DNA of 64,000 nt, taken from positions 2,144,001-2,208,000 of the forward strand of contig NZ_CP023865.1 of assembly GCF_003711105.1 (NCBI RefSeq). Direction: 5' to 3'. The notes below the pieces were generated by a model, which did no database searches, had not been told where the DNA came from, and saw only the letters and a list, made by a program, of their open reading frames with translations. Position numbers and translations under genes: made by a program. Positions 32,501 to 40,924 of this stretch are shown piece after piece; the first letter of the stretch is position 1; the number at the start of each line of letters is the position of its first letter. Source of the stretch: Actinoplanes teichomyceticus ATCC 31121 (lineage in GTDB: Bacteria; Actinomycetota; Actinomycetes; Mycobacteriales; Micromonosporaceae).

Positions 32501-34990
32501 CGCGGAGACGACCGCGGCCTCGGCCGCGCCGCGCTGCTGGGCCAGGAAGATCCGGAACACCGCGGCCTCCAGGTCCGGGGTGCGCTCCAGGTCGGTGACG
32601 CCGTAGTGGCTCAGCGCCTTGGCCAGCTTGGCCTGGAACGACGCCGGCAGCCCGGCCCGCTCCACGTCCAGGCTCTGCAGGTAGGTGTGGAAGAACTCGC
32701 GGGCGCTGTGCACGTGCGCGTCGCCGTCCTCGCCGGCCGGCCGGTTGCGGCTCAGCTCGGCCAGGTCGGCGAAGACCTCGATGAGCGCGATCTCCTGCTC
32801 CAGGGGCCGGCGCCCCTCCTCGATGGCGGCGCGGCGGGCGGCCAGGTAGTCGTCCAGCACGCGGCGCTCGTCGTGCGGGTCGACGTCGAAGCCGAGCAGC
32901 AGGCTGCGCAGGTCCTCCTGGCCGCGGGCGGCGCGCTGGCGGGCCGGCTGGCCGTCCGGCGCCTGCGGCAGGTCGATGGGGGCGGTGGCGCCGGCGGCCT
33001 GCTCGGCCTCGTCGCCGCCGGTCGGCTCCAGGCGCAGCAGCGCGGCCCCGGCGTCGACCTTGCCGCCGACCGCGACCAGCACCTCCTTGACCCGGGCCCG
33101 GAACGGCGCGCGCAGCACCGCCTCCATCTTCATGGCCTCCAGGACCAGCACCGGCGCGCCGGCCTCGACCTCGGCGCCGGGCTCCAGCGGGGTGGCCACC
33201 ACCAGCGCCGGCATCGGCGAGCGCAGCACGCCGCCCTCGTCCCGGCTCACCCGGTGGGTGACCCCGTCCACCTCGACCAGCGTGATCGCGCCGTGCGTGC
33301 CGGTGAGCAGCCGGTGCCGCACGCCGTTGACCTGGATCCGGCCGCTGTGCCGGTCGAACCGCTCCACCGTGACGTCGGCGAGGCGGACGTCCTCGCCGGC
33401 CTCGATGCCGACCCGGAACCGGTGCGCGCCGACCCGGGCCACCCGCACCCGGTACGTCGACCCGCGCAGCTTGAGGTCCAGCGGCGCGCCGCTGTCGTGC
33501 CGCACCTGCGGGCGCCCGCCGAACGCGGTGGAGAGCAGCCGCTGCTGCTCGACGCGCTCCTCCTCCTCGTACGCCTCGATCGCGGCCGCCGCCAGGGCGA
33601 TGCCGGAGTGCCGGTCGGAGACCAGCCGGCCCTCGCCGCGCACCCGGTCGATCCAGCCGGTGTCCGCGCTGCCGTCGATCACCTCGCTCTGGTCGAGCAG
33701 GTCGAGCACGAAGCTCTTGTTGGTGGCCCCGCCCTCGATCACCACCGTGGTCTCGGCCATCGCCCGGCGCAGCCGGCCGAGCGCCTCGTCGCGGTCCTTG
33801 CCGTACGCGATCACCTTGGCGATCATCGAGTCGAAGTCGCCGGGGATGCTGTCGCCCTCGCTGACCCCGGTGTCCACCCGGATGCCCGGGCCGGCCGGGA
33901 AGTCCAGCCGGACGATACGGCCGGGGGAGGGGGCGAAGTCGCGGTCCGGGTCCTCGGCGTTGAGCCGGGCCTCGATGGCGTGGCCGCGCTCGACCGGCGG
34001 GGTACCCTCCAGACGGTTGCCCGCGGCGACGTGCAGCTGCGCCTTGACCAGGTCGAAGCCGGTGACCGACTCGGTGATCGGGTGCTCCACCTGCAGGCGC
34101 GTGTTGACCTCGAGGAAGGCCAGCAGGTCCTCACCCGGGTGGTAGAGGAACTCGACGGTGGCGGCGCCGCGGTAGCCCACCGCGACCGCGAGTCGCTCGG
34201 CGGACGCCTTGAGCTCGGCGGCCCGCTCGGGCCGCAGCACCGGCGACGCCGATTCCTCGATCACCTTCTGGTTGCGCCGCTGCACCGAGCAGTCGCGCAC
34301 GCCGATCGCCCAGGCGGTGCCCTGCCCGTCCGCGATGACCTGCACCTCGACGTGCCGGGCGCCGGTGACCAGGCGCTCCAGGAAGACGATGCCGCTGCCG
34401 AACGCCCGGGCCGCCTCCTGGCTGGTCCGCTCGTACGCGTCGGCGAGCTGGTCGGGGTCGCGGACCACCCGGATGCCGCGCCCGCCGCCACCGGCGGTGG
34501 CCTTGAGCATCAGCGGGTAGCCGATCCGCTGCGCCGCCTCCAGCGCGGCCTCCAGCGTCTCCACCGGGCCGCGGCTCCACGGCGCGACCGGAACGCCGAC
34601 CTCCTCGGCGATCAGCTTCGCGCCGATCTTGTCGCCGAGCTTGCGCATGGCCTCCGGGCCGGGGCCGATGAAGGTGACTCCGATGCGTTCGCACAGCTCC
34701 GCGAACGCCGGGTCCTCGGCGACGAAGCCCCAGCCCACCCAGGCCGCGTCGGCGCCGGTCTCGACGAGCGCCTGCTCCAGCAGCTTCAGGTTCAGGTACG
34801 GCCGTGCGGCGGCCGGGCCGAGGTCGTACACGATGTCGGCCTCGCGGACGAAGGTGGCGGTCCGGTCGACGTCGGTGAACAGCGCGACGGTCTCGATCCG
34901 CACGCCGGTCTCCGCGGCGAGCTCCCGGACGGCATGGATGAGCCGCATCGCGGCCTCACCACGGTTGACGATGGCGATTCGTTTGAACAC
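29540..34990 (-). CDS. Single-chain biotin-dependent acyl-CoA carboxylase (BC-BCCP-CT)
   Basis: The protein has 1816 residues from the GTG at 34990. Residues 1-455 are a biotin carboxylase: FKRIAIVNRGEAAMR, ATP-grasp loop KATAGGGGRGIR, and EVNTRLQVEHPITE. The carrier domain has EAMKME with biotinyl Lys621. After a long central region, the C-terminal third is a carboxyltransferase, with TGKQSLDFSGGVSAEDNFGI and MGPNGQAQYWAPN. Order and length recall eukaryotic multidomain acetyl-CoA carboxylase rather than the usual split AccA/AccB/AccE subunits of actinomycetes. It makes malonyl-CoA or a substituted malonyl-CoA; acyl specificity is not readable. Confidence 0.9.
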   Translation of the reverse strand: MFKRIAIVNRGEAAMRLIHAVRELAAETGVRIETVALFTDVDRTATFVREADIVYDLGPAAARPYLNLKLLEQALVETGADAAWVGWGFVAEDPAFAELCERIGVTFIGPGPEAMRKLGDKIGAKLIAEEVGVPVAPWSRGPVETLEAALEAAQRIGYPLMLKATAGGGGRGIRVVRDPDQLADAYERTSQEAARAFGSGIVFLERLVTGARHVEVQVIADGQGTAWAIGVRDCSVQRRNQKVIEESASPVLRPERAAELKASAERLAVAVGYRGAATVEFLYHPGEDLLAFLEVNTRLQVEHPITESVTGFDLVKAQLHVAAGNRLEGTPPVERGHAIEARLNAEDPDRDFAPSPGRIVRLDFPAGPGIRVDTGVSEGDSIPGDFDSMIAKVIAYGKDRDEALGRLRRAMAETTVVIEGGATNKSFVLDLLDQSEVIDGSADTGWIDRVRGEGRLVSDRHSGIALAAAAIEAYEEEERVEQQRLLSTAFGGRPQVRHDSGAPLDLKLRGSTYRVRVARVGAHRFRVGIEAGEDVRLADVTVERFDRHSGRIQVNGVRHRLLTGTHGAITLVEVDGVTHRVSRDEGGVLRSPMPALVVATPLEPGAEVEAGAPVLVLEAMKMEAVLRAPFRARVKEVLVAVGGKVDAGAALLRLEPTGGDEAEQAAGATAPIDLPQAPDGQPARQRAARGQEDLRSLLLGFDVDPHDERRVLDDYLAARRAAIEEGRRPLEQEIALIEVFADLAELSRNRPAGEDGDAHVHSAREFFHTYLQSLDVERAGLPASFQAKLAKALSHYGVTDLERTPDLEAAVFRIFLAQQRGAAEAAVVSALLRAWLQEPPPDVTLHEPAGLALERLVAATQVRFPAIADLARGVVFTWFGQPLLRRNRARVYAEIRKHLRHLDEFPQSSDRADRIAEMVRSTEPLVRLLGQRLLRHNVDNSVLLEVLTRRYYGNKGLTGVRTVTSGDFSFVVAEKSGSLLVSAAESFDRLGGTLAGLAGLATEDGTVDADIYLAWEGQPADSDEMATALHEVISRHPLPAQIRRVTTTVAGRSGAVMHHHFTFRPSTTGMEEERLIRGLHPYIAQRMQLERLRKFDLTRLPSADEEIYLFQCVARENPADDRLVAFAQIRDLTELREQDGRLVALPTTEDTIATCLDGIRRAQARRSRDKRFNTNRIVIYVWPVLGLTYNEMEMIARRVSPTTAGAGLEEILFIARRRDEATGELVKVNVRITFSATGGTELILSEPTDEPVEPLDGYRQKVLRASSRNTVYPYELTEFLGEFTEYDLDERHALVPVDRPKGSNSAALVAGVVRTVTSRHPEGISRVVLLGDPTKSLGALSEPECRRVIAALDLAERMRVPLEWYALSSGARISMTSGTENMDWVAAALKRIVEFTQAGGEINIVVAGINVGAQPYWNAEATMLMHTKGILVMTPDSAMVLTGKQSLDFSGGVSAEDNFGIGGYDRVMGPNGQAQYWAPNLMAARDVLMAHYEHTYVVPGEAGPRPTLTTDPIDRDISDFPHAIEGSDFTTVGEIFSATANPDRKKPFDIRTVMRALADQDHPVLERWAGMADAETAVVQDAHLGGRPVCLLGIESRSVPRRGFPPTDGPDTYTAGTLFPRSSKKAARAINAASGNRPLVVLANLSGFDGSPESMRKLQLEYGAEIGRAIVNFRGPIVFCVISRYHGGAFVVFSKALNPNMTVLALEGSFASVLGGAPAAAVVFTAEVNARTAADPRVRELEARASAATGAGRSSLAAELDELRSAVRAEKLGEVAAEFDRVHSIQRAIEVGSVDAVISAAELRPRIIAEISSRSA

Positions 34991-35373
34991 CCGATCGAGC
35001 CCTTACTTCAGGGAAAACCTTCGCCGAGAGACTACAGGTGGTAAAGCGGATTCAGCGGCAACCGCCCTGGTCCGGCCATGTCTCATGGTTACCGGCGGGT
35101 ATTACCGGCGGGTAGCCGGGCTGGTCACGCGCGGCCTCGCCGCCGGTACGTGATATCGATGACAATCAGTCGCCTCAGGGCTCCGCGGCGCGTCGCGGGC
35201 CATCCCTCGTTCGGGGCTCACGTTGCAATTTGCACGCGCCGCGTGCGAGCCCAGCCGCCCTGCGCCATCCGCGTCCCTCGATCGGGGTGTTGACCGGGCG
35301 ATGACCGACGCCAATCCTGGGCGGCGATCACCGTACGGCTTCGCACCAACACCCGCGGCGAGGAGGCACCGGC
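34991..35373. other. Intergenic region between divergent genes
   Basis: No gene is seen. The region separates the leftward carboxylase gene from the rightward conservon and must hold both promoters. A 13-bp direct repeat, TTACCGGCGGGTA, occurs twice in tandem at 35089-35101 and 35102-35114. The conservon start at 35374 has a GAGGAGG ribosome binding site 7 nt ahead. Confidence 0.6.
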
Positions 35374-37677
35374 ATGTGGCGCAGCACCCGGCGCGACCGA
35401 ACCATCCGCGGCCGCGTGGTCCGGATGCTGGCCCCGCCCCTGGCCGCCATGCTCGCGCTGCTCGCCGTCCTGCACGCCAACGAGATCGCCCGCTACCGCA
35501 ACGCCGCCGCCACCGAGCGCCGGATCACCGTCGTCCTCGCCCTGCAGAGCCTGGTCCAACAGCTGCAGAACGAGCGCGGCCTGACCGTCGCGGTGCTCGG
35601 CGGCAACACCGCCTTCCGGTCCCGGATCGGCGCGGCCCGGCAGCGGGTCGACGCCGAGCGTGCGCGGGTCCGCTCCGTGCTGGCCGCGGGCGACGAGTAC
35701 GCCGGCGAGGCCGAGAAGTCGCTCGCCGGGCTCGACGAGCTGACCCGCGTCCGCACCGGCGCGGACACCGGCGCGGCCGACCGGGACGCGACCTTCGACC
35801 TCTACACCCGGCTGATCGAGGACCTCAGCGACGACACCCGGCACCTGGAGATCATCGAAGATCTCCGGCTGCGCCGCGGCGCCGAGTCGCTGGAGATGCT
35901 GACCGAGGTCAAGGAGGCGACCGCCCAGGAATGGGTCTTCCTGGACGGCGTGATCACCGCCGGTGGCTTCCAGCCCGGCGAGTTCTCCGAGCTGCTCACC
36001 ATCGTCGCGGCCCGGGACCTGGCGCTGGAGGAGTTCGACGAGTTCGCCGACCCGGCCGCCGCAGCGGCCAAGGCGGCACTGTTCGACTCCGGCGCCGCCG
36101 CTCAGGCCCGCGCCGTGGAACGGGCCGCGCTGCGCGCTGGCGACCGGCAGAGCCTGCTGGCCGACGCGGGCGCGTGGTGGACCGCGGTGGACACCCTGCT
36201 GGACGGGATGACCGGACTGGCCACCCGGATCGGCACGGGCACCCTGGCCCGGGCGGACGACCTGCGCGACCGGGCCACGCTGCGGCTGGCGCTGCTGTCC
36301 GCGGTGGTGCTGCTCTGCCTCGCCGGCTCGGCCTTCCTGGCGACCGCGGCCACCCGGTCGCTGGCGGAACCGCTGGCCGAACTGGCCGGCGAGGCGGACC
36401 GGCTGGCCGGTGAGCGGCTGCCGGACGCGGTGCGCCGGGCCGCGGCCGGCGAGGACACCGGGCCGCCCGCCGCGCTGCCGGTGCCCCGGGGCGCGAGCGC
36501 CGAGGTGCGCCGGGTGGCCGGCGCGTTCGACCGGGTGCGGACCACCGCGTACGCCCTCGCCACCGAACAGGCGCGGCTGCGCCGCGGCACCGCCGAGTCG
36601 ATGGCCGACCTGGCCCGGCGCAACCAGAACCTGCTGCGCCGCCAGCTCGGCTTCATCACCCGGCTGGAGCGCGAGGAGACCGACCCGACCGGGCTGGCGA
36701 ACCTGTTCGAGCTCGACCACCTGGCCACCCGGATGCGCCGCACCGCGGAGAGCCTGCTGGTCCTGGTGGGCGCCGCCAGCCCGCGCCAGTGGCCGGGCCC
36801 GCTGGCGATGGCCGACGTCATCCGGGCCGCGGTGTCCGAGGTGGAGGAGTACCGCCGGGTGGTGCTACGGCGGCTGGACGACGCGCTCGTGCAGGGCTCG
36901 GTCGCCAGCGGCCTGGCGCACATGCTCGCCGAGCTGATCGAGAACGGTCTGACGTTCTCCCCGCCGGACCTGGAGGTCGAGATCCACGGGCGCCGCCTCG
37001 GCGACGGCTACCTGATCGCGATCTGCGACCAGGGCGTCGGGATGACCGACGAGGACCTGGACCGCGCCAACCGGCGGCTGCGCGGCGAGGGCGACTTCAT
37101 GACCGGACCGGCCCGGTTCCTGGGCCACTACGTGGTCGGCCGGCTGGCCGCCGAGATGAAGGCCGGGGTGCGGCTCACCCCGTCGGCGGTGACCGGGGTG
37201 ACCGCCCGGATCACGCTGCCCGGCGAGCTGCTCGCCGACCCGGCCCCGGTCGGCCCCGCTCCGGCGGCTCCCGGCCCGGCGCCGGTCGGCCCGGGCCCGG
37301 CGGCTCCCGGCCCCGCGCCGGTCGGCCCGGCGGCTGCCGCCCCGGCCCATGCCGCCCGGCCGCGCACGGCGGACCGGGTGCGCATCCGGCCGCGGGCCCT
37401 GGAGGTCGACTTCGTGGTGGTCACCGAGCGGCCCGCGGCCCCGGCGCTGGACGCGGCGCTCCGGCCGGCGGACTTCGAACGTACGGCGAACGGGCTGCGC
37501 AAACGGATTCCCCGGGCGCGCCGCGCCGGACCCGGCGCCGCGCCGGCCCCGCGCGAGGAGCCGACGGGCGAGCTCAGCGACTCACCCGACGCCGTCCGTG
37601 ACCGTCTGACCGCGTTCCGCGACGGCGTCCGGCGGGGCACCGCCCGCCCCGTCGCGGCGAGCTCCGAGGAGACGTGA
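35374..37677 (+). CDS. cvnA-like: Conservon sensor ATPase (CvnA-like, NIT-HAMP-HATPase)
   Basis: The protein has 767 residues. One transmembrane helix is near 18-36; an extracytoplasmic NIT-type sensor (about 40-300) opens with LVQQLQNERGLTVAVLGG, and a second helix lies near 310-330. A HAMP-like linker and a histidine-kinase ATPase domain follow: N-box ELIENGLTFSPP, then CDQGVGMTDEDL. A Pro/Ala/Gly-rich tail (630-670) ends in a basic C-terminus. No canonical phosphoacceptor H-box is obvious, as in CvnA proteins. It starts the four-gene conservon and is coupled to the next gene by TGATG. The signal is unknown. Confidence 0.9.
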   Translation: MWRSTRRDRTIRGRVVRMLAPPLAAMLALLAVLHANEIARYRNAAATERRITVVLALQSLVQQLQNERGLTVAVLGGNTAFRSRIGAARQRVDAERARVRSVLAAGDEYAGEAEKSLAGLDELTRVRTGADTGAADRDATFDLYTRLIEDLSDDTRHLEIIEDLRLRRGAESLEMLTEVKEATAQEWVFLDGVITAGGFQPGEFSELLTIVAARDLALEEFDEFADPAAAAAKAALFDSGAAAQARAVERAALRAGDRQSLLADAGAWWTAVDTLLDGMTGLATRIGTGTLARADDLRDRATLRLALLSAVVLLCLAGSAFLATAATRSLAEPLAELAGEADRLAGERLPDAVRRAAAGEDTGPPAALPVPRGASAEVRRVAGAFDRVRTTAYALATEQARLRRGTAESMADLARRNQNLLRRQLGFITRLEREETDPTGLANLFELDHLATRMRRTAESLLVLVGAASPRQWPGPLAMADVIRAAVSEVEEYRRVVLRRLDDALVQGSVASGLAHMLAELIENGLTFSPPDLEVEIHGRRLGDGYLIAICDQGVGMTDEDLDRANRRLRGEGDFMTGPARFLGHYVVGRLAAEMKAGVRLTPSAVTGVTARITLPGELLADPAPVGPAPAAPGPAPVGPGPAAPGPAPVGPAAAAPAHAARPRTADRVRIRPRALEVDFVVVTERPAAPALDAALRPADFERTANGLRKRIPRARRAGPGAAPAPREEPTGELSDSPDAVRDRLTAFRDGVRRGTARPVAASSEET

Positions 37678-38105
37678 TGAGTGTGGAAGCGGGCACCGCC
37701 GACCGGCACCAGTTCAACTGGATGCTCGGCAACTTCGTCCACCAGACGGACGGGGTCCGCGACGCCGTGGCGGTGTCGTCGGACGGGCTGCTGATCGCCG
37801 GATCGGACGGACTGGACCGGGCCGAGGCCGACCAGCTCGCCGCGATCGTGTCCAGCCTGGCGAGCCTGGCCCGGACCGCGTCGCGCCGGTACGACTTCGA
37901 GGGCCTGGAACTCATCATGATCGAGATGCGACGCGGGTTCCTGGTGATCTCGGTGATCCCGGGGGGCAGCTGCCTGGGCGTGGTGGCCGGCGGGGACAGC
38001 GACCCGGGCCTGGTCGGGTACGAGATCTCCCGGCTCGCCGAGCGGTTCGGCGACCTGCTCACCCCGGCGCTGATCGCCGAGTCCCGGCAGAGGCTCCCGC
38101 GATGA
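37677..38105 (+). CDS. cvnB-like: Roadblock/LC7 protein (CvnB-like)
   Basis: The protein has 142 residues and a single roadblock/LC7 domain: FNWMLGNFVHQTDGVRDAVAV at the start, then SSDGLLIAGSDGLDR. These MglB-like proteins bind the small GTPase of the same operon and modulate its cycle at the membrane next to the sensor. The ATG at 37677 shares a base with the kinase stop, and its own stop overlaps the DUF742 start by ATGA. Confidence 0.92.
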   Translation: MSVEAGTADRHQFNWMLGNFVHQTDGVRDAVAVSSDGLLIAGSDGLDRAEADQLAAIVSSLASLARTASRRYDFEGLELIMIEMRRGFLVISVIPGGSCLGVVAGGDSDPGLVGYEISRLAERFGDLLTPALIAESRQRLPR

Positions 38106-38452
38106 GAGGCGCTGCCCGGCCGCCCGACCCCGATCCGGTGGTCCGCCCGTTCATGCTCACCGGTGGGCGTACCCACCCGGTGCGCGACGGCCTGCGGATC
38201 GAGACGCAGCTGTCCGCCGCCCCGGCCGCGCTCGGCGCGCCGTTGCGGTTCGAGTCGCGCCGCATCGTCGAGCTGTGCCAGGCGCCGGTGTCGGTGGCGG
38301 ACCTCGCGTCCGCGCTCGGCGCGCCGCTGGGGGTGGTGCGGGTGATCGTCGCCGACCTGATCACCGAGGGTTTCGTGCTCGTGGAGGACACGCCGGTCGA
38401 GCTGCCGGCCACGCTGATCGAGAGGATCCGGGACCGTGTCCGGGCGCTCTGA
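38102..38452 (+). CDS. cvnC-like: DUF742 protein (CvnC-like)
   Basis: The protein has 116 residues. The DUF742 signature is visible as VRPFMLTGGRTHP, followed by a winged-helix-like part FESRRIVELCQAPVSVADLA and GVVRVIVADLITEGFV. This is the third member of conservons; it is thought to join the membrane-associated complex of sensor, roadblock and GTPase. It overlaps the gene before it by 4 nt and the gene after it by 17 nt. Confidence 0.92.
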   Translation: MRGAARPPDPDPVVRPFMLTGGRTHPVRDGLRIETQLSAAPAALGAPLRFESRRIVELCQAPVSVADLASALGAPLGVVRVIVADLITEGFVLVEDTPVELPATLIERIRDRVRAL

Positions 38453-39029
38453 GACCGCCGCCGCGCCGCCACCGGTCGCCGTCAAGATCGTGGTCAGCGG
38501 CGGCTTCGGCGTCGGGAAGACCACCTTCGTCGGCGCCGTCTCCGAGATCGAGCCGCTGGTCACCGAGGCCGAGCTGACCGAACGCTCGATCGGCGTGGAC
38601 GACACCTCGGCGGTGGCCGCGAAGACCACCACCACGGTCGCCCTCGACTTCGGGCGGATCACCCTGGACGACGCGCTGCTGCTCTACCTGTTCGGCACAC
38701 CGGGCCAGGACCGCTTCGCCTTCCTCTGGGACGATCTCGTCGACGGCGCGCTCGGGGCCATCGTGCTGGTCGACACCCGCCGTATCGAGGACTGCTTCCC
38801 GGCGATCGACTATTTCGAGGACCGCGACATCCCGTTCGTCATCGCCGTCAACACGTTCGACGGCGCGCGCCGCTTCGCCCACGCGGAGATCCGCGAGGCG
38901 CTCGGCCTGCCGGACGACCTGCCCCTGGTCGACTGCGACGCCCGCCGTCGCGAGTCGGTCAAGGCCGTCCTGGTCACCCTCACCGAATGCGTCCTCACCC
39001 GCCGCCTGGAGCGCGCCGCGGCCTCGTGA
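38436..39029 (+). CDS. cvnD-like: Small GTPase (CvnD-like)
   Basis: The start is GTG at 38436; 197 residues. The P-loop is GGFGVGKTTF, the G3 region reads FGTPGQDRF (DxxG replaced by TPGQ, typical of MglA/CvnD GTPases) and the guanine-specificity region is VNTFDGAR. It is the output GTPase of the conservon and is expected to cycle between GDP and GTP under control of the roadblock protein. Some conservons carry a P450 (CvnE) after this gene; here a minisatellite and then the azole RiPP cluster follow. Confidence 0.92.
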   Translation: MSGRSETAAAPPPVAVKIVVSGGFGVGKTTFVGAVSEIEPLVTEAELTERSIGVDDTSAVAAKTTTTVALDFGRITLDDALLLYLFGTPGQDRFAFLWDDLVDGALGAIVLVDTRRIEDCFPAIDYFEDRDIPFVIAVNTFDGARRFAHAEIREALGLPDDLPLVDCDARRRESVKAVLVTLTECVLTRRLERAAAS

Positions 39030-39035
39030 CCCGCC

Positions 39036-39232
39036 CGCCGCCACCGGACGCGCCGGCTTGACCGGTCGCCACCGACGCGGCCGGCCTGTCTCGCCACCAC
39101 CGGACGCGCCGGCCCGACCGTCGCCACCGACGCGGCCGGCCTGTCCCGCCACCACCGGACGCGCCGGTCCGTCCCGCCACCACCGGACGCGCCGGTCCGT
39201 CCCGCCACCACCGGACGCGCCGGCCCGGCCTG
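39036..39232. repeat. Minisatellite with 28-bp unit, in a 538-bp intergenic region
   Basis: Between 39030 and 39567 there is no gene. Three near-identical 28-bp units (39143-39170, 39171-39198, 39199-39226) are preceded by more diverged copies that alternate in a 56-bp pattern. The first two units are identical and the third differs at one base. Units are contiguous without spacers. The lower-GC stretch at about 39361-39480 probably carries the promoter of the azole cluster, but no confident -35/-10 pair was found. Confidence 0.8.
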
Positions 39233-39567
39233 CCACGGGCCGGGCCGCCGCCGGACGGCGCCCGGTGTGGCGCGGGCCCGGTCCGCCGCCGGATCGGTGT
39301 GCCGGCGCCCGCGGCGGTCCGTTGTGGACGGCCCGGCCAGGGCGCCCGCCGGACGCCCTGGCGGGCGAACGCGAATGCTCCGACCATGTCGTCAATGTCG
39401 GACAATTCATTCCTATGGGGATCAGGAACACAACTCGGTTGTAGCTTTCGCAAACCACAGCGAATCGTCCGCCGGAGGTCCAGAGTTGAAGGAGCACGGG
39501 TAGTCCTCGACGGGCGCCGTCGGACAGCTTTCGCCCGGATCCGACCGGGCAGGGAGAAGCGTGCGCA

Positions 39568-40905
39568 ATGAGCGCGGTTGCCGTGGGAGCAACGCAGCGG
39601 AGCGTGGAAACGGCAGATTCGGCCCGGCTGGCGGATCTGGTGTCGCCGCTCGGCGGGCTGGTCGGGCACGTGCTGCGGCTCCCGGTCGAACCCTCCGAGC
39701 CGCCGCTCGCGGTGTTCTCGGCCGATCTCGGCGACGTGTCCAGCGTGCTGCCCAACCTGTGCGGACCGGAGTGCCTGGGCAACCTCGACGGCACCGGAAC
39801 CGGGGTGGACCCGGAGCGCTCGGCGCTGGTCGCCGTCGCCGAGGCGCTGGAACGCTATGCCAACTGCGTGTACGACGAACGCCAGTTCATCTGGGCGACC
39901 GCTGACGAGCTGGGCCCCGAGGCCCTCGACCCGGACACCCTGCCGCGCTGCTCGGAGGCCGAGTTCGCGGACCCGGACTGCCCGGTCACCCGGCCGGACC
40001 GCGCGGCGCGGATGCGCTGGGTACGCGGCGTGCACCTGGGCACCGGCGAGCCGCGCTGGGTGCCCGCCGTGCTGGTGTACATGCACCTGCCCGCGCACGC
40101 CGGGGAGCGCTTCACCAGGCCGATCTCCACCGGCTCGGCGGCGCACCCGGATCCGGCCGTCGCGGTGTGCGGAGCGCTCTGCGAGGTGATCGAGCGCGAC
40201 GCGATCAGCATCACCTGGCTGCAACGGCTCGCGCTGCCGCGGCTGGAGCTCGACACGGTCAGCCCGCAGCTGCAGCGCTACCTCGACCTCAGCGCCGGCC
40301 GGGACGTGACGGTGCACCTCTTCGACGCCACCACCGACGTGGGCATCCCCACCGTCTACGGCGTCTCGGTCGCGCCGGACCACCCCACCTGCCGCACCGT
40401 GGTCTCCTGCGCCACCGGGCTGGACCCGCAGGTGGCGGCCGCGAAGGCGATCTGCGAGACGGTCTCCGAGCGGATCGCGCTGCACGGGACCCCGCCGCCG
40501 GGCGAGGACGTGCGGGCGTTCGGCGGGGTGTCCGACGGCGCCGCCTACATGTCCGCCCCGCAACGGGCGGCGGCGTTCGACTTCCTGCTCGACAGCCCGG
40601 CCCGTCGCCGGATCTCCGCGATGCCGACGCTGTCCACCGGTGATCCGGTCGCCGATCTGCGGCTGGTCTCCGCGCGCCTGGCCGCGTGCGAGCTGGACGC
40701 GTACATCGTCGACCTGACCCCGGACGAGGCGCTGCGGACCGGGATGACCGTGGTGCGCGCGGTCGTGCCGGGCCTGCAGCCGCTGTCCTTCAGCTACCTG
40801 GCCCGCTACCTCGGGCATCCCCGGCTCTACCAGGCGCCGGTCCGGATGGGCTATCCGAGCAGGCCGGAAGCCGAGCTCAACGCCTGGCCCCAGCCGTTCG
40901 CCTGA
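39568..40905 (+). CDS. YcaO cyclodehydratase (TOMM D protein)
   Basis: The protein has 445 residues, ATG at 39568 with GGGAGAAG 8 nt ahead. YcaO features include GVDPERSALVAVAEALERYA near residue 90, CGALCEVIERDAI near 205 (ATP/Mg-binding Glu residues) and KAICETVSERIALH near 295. The C-terminus ends WPQPFA, a Pro-containing tail like those of cyclodehydrating YcaO proteins. It uses ATP to cyclise Cys (or Ser/Thr) of the precursor to azolines, with help from an E1-like partner that binds the leader. It is first in the operon; the Cys-rich precursor is five genes on. Confidence 0.93.
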   Translation: MSAVAVGATQRSVETADSARLADLVSPLGGLVGHVLRLPVEPSEPPLAVFSADLGDVSSVLPNLCGPECLGNLDGTGTGVDPERSALVAVAEALERYANCVYDERQFIWATADELGPEALDPDTLPRCSEAEFADPDCPVTRPDRAARMRWVRGVHLGTGEPRWVPAVLVYMHLPAHAGERFTRPISTGSAAHPDPAVAVCGALCEVIERDAISITWLQRLALPRLELDTVSPQLQRYLDLSAGRDVTVHLFDATTDVGIPTVYGVSVAPDHPTCRTVVSCATGLDPQVAAAKAICETVSERIALHGTPPPGEDVRAFGGVSDGAAYMSAPQRAAAFDFLLDSPARRRISAMPTLSTGDPVADLRLVSARLAACELDAYIVDLTPDEALRTGMTVVRAVVPGLQPLSFSYLARYLGHPRLYQAPVRMGYPSRPEAELNAWPQPFA

Positions 40906-40924
40906 CGTCTACCGGGAGTGGCGC

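Noticed and set aside
29531..35044. Very long open frame on the plus strand opposite the carboxylase gene
   Set aside because: It is the antisense shadow of the carboxylase: its translation is Arg/His/Gln-rich low-complexity sequence with no domain, as expected from high-GC codon bias. Similar shadows opposite the acyl-CoA-dehydrogenase, kinase and LuxR genes were dropped for the same reason.
39030..39567. CvnE-type P450 expected after the conservon GTPase
   Set aside because: The region has only a minisatellite and a promoter-like stretch; no P450 frame is present. The P450 of this window lies in the unrelated cluster at 3338-4567.
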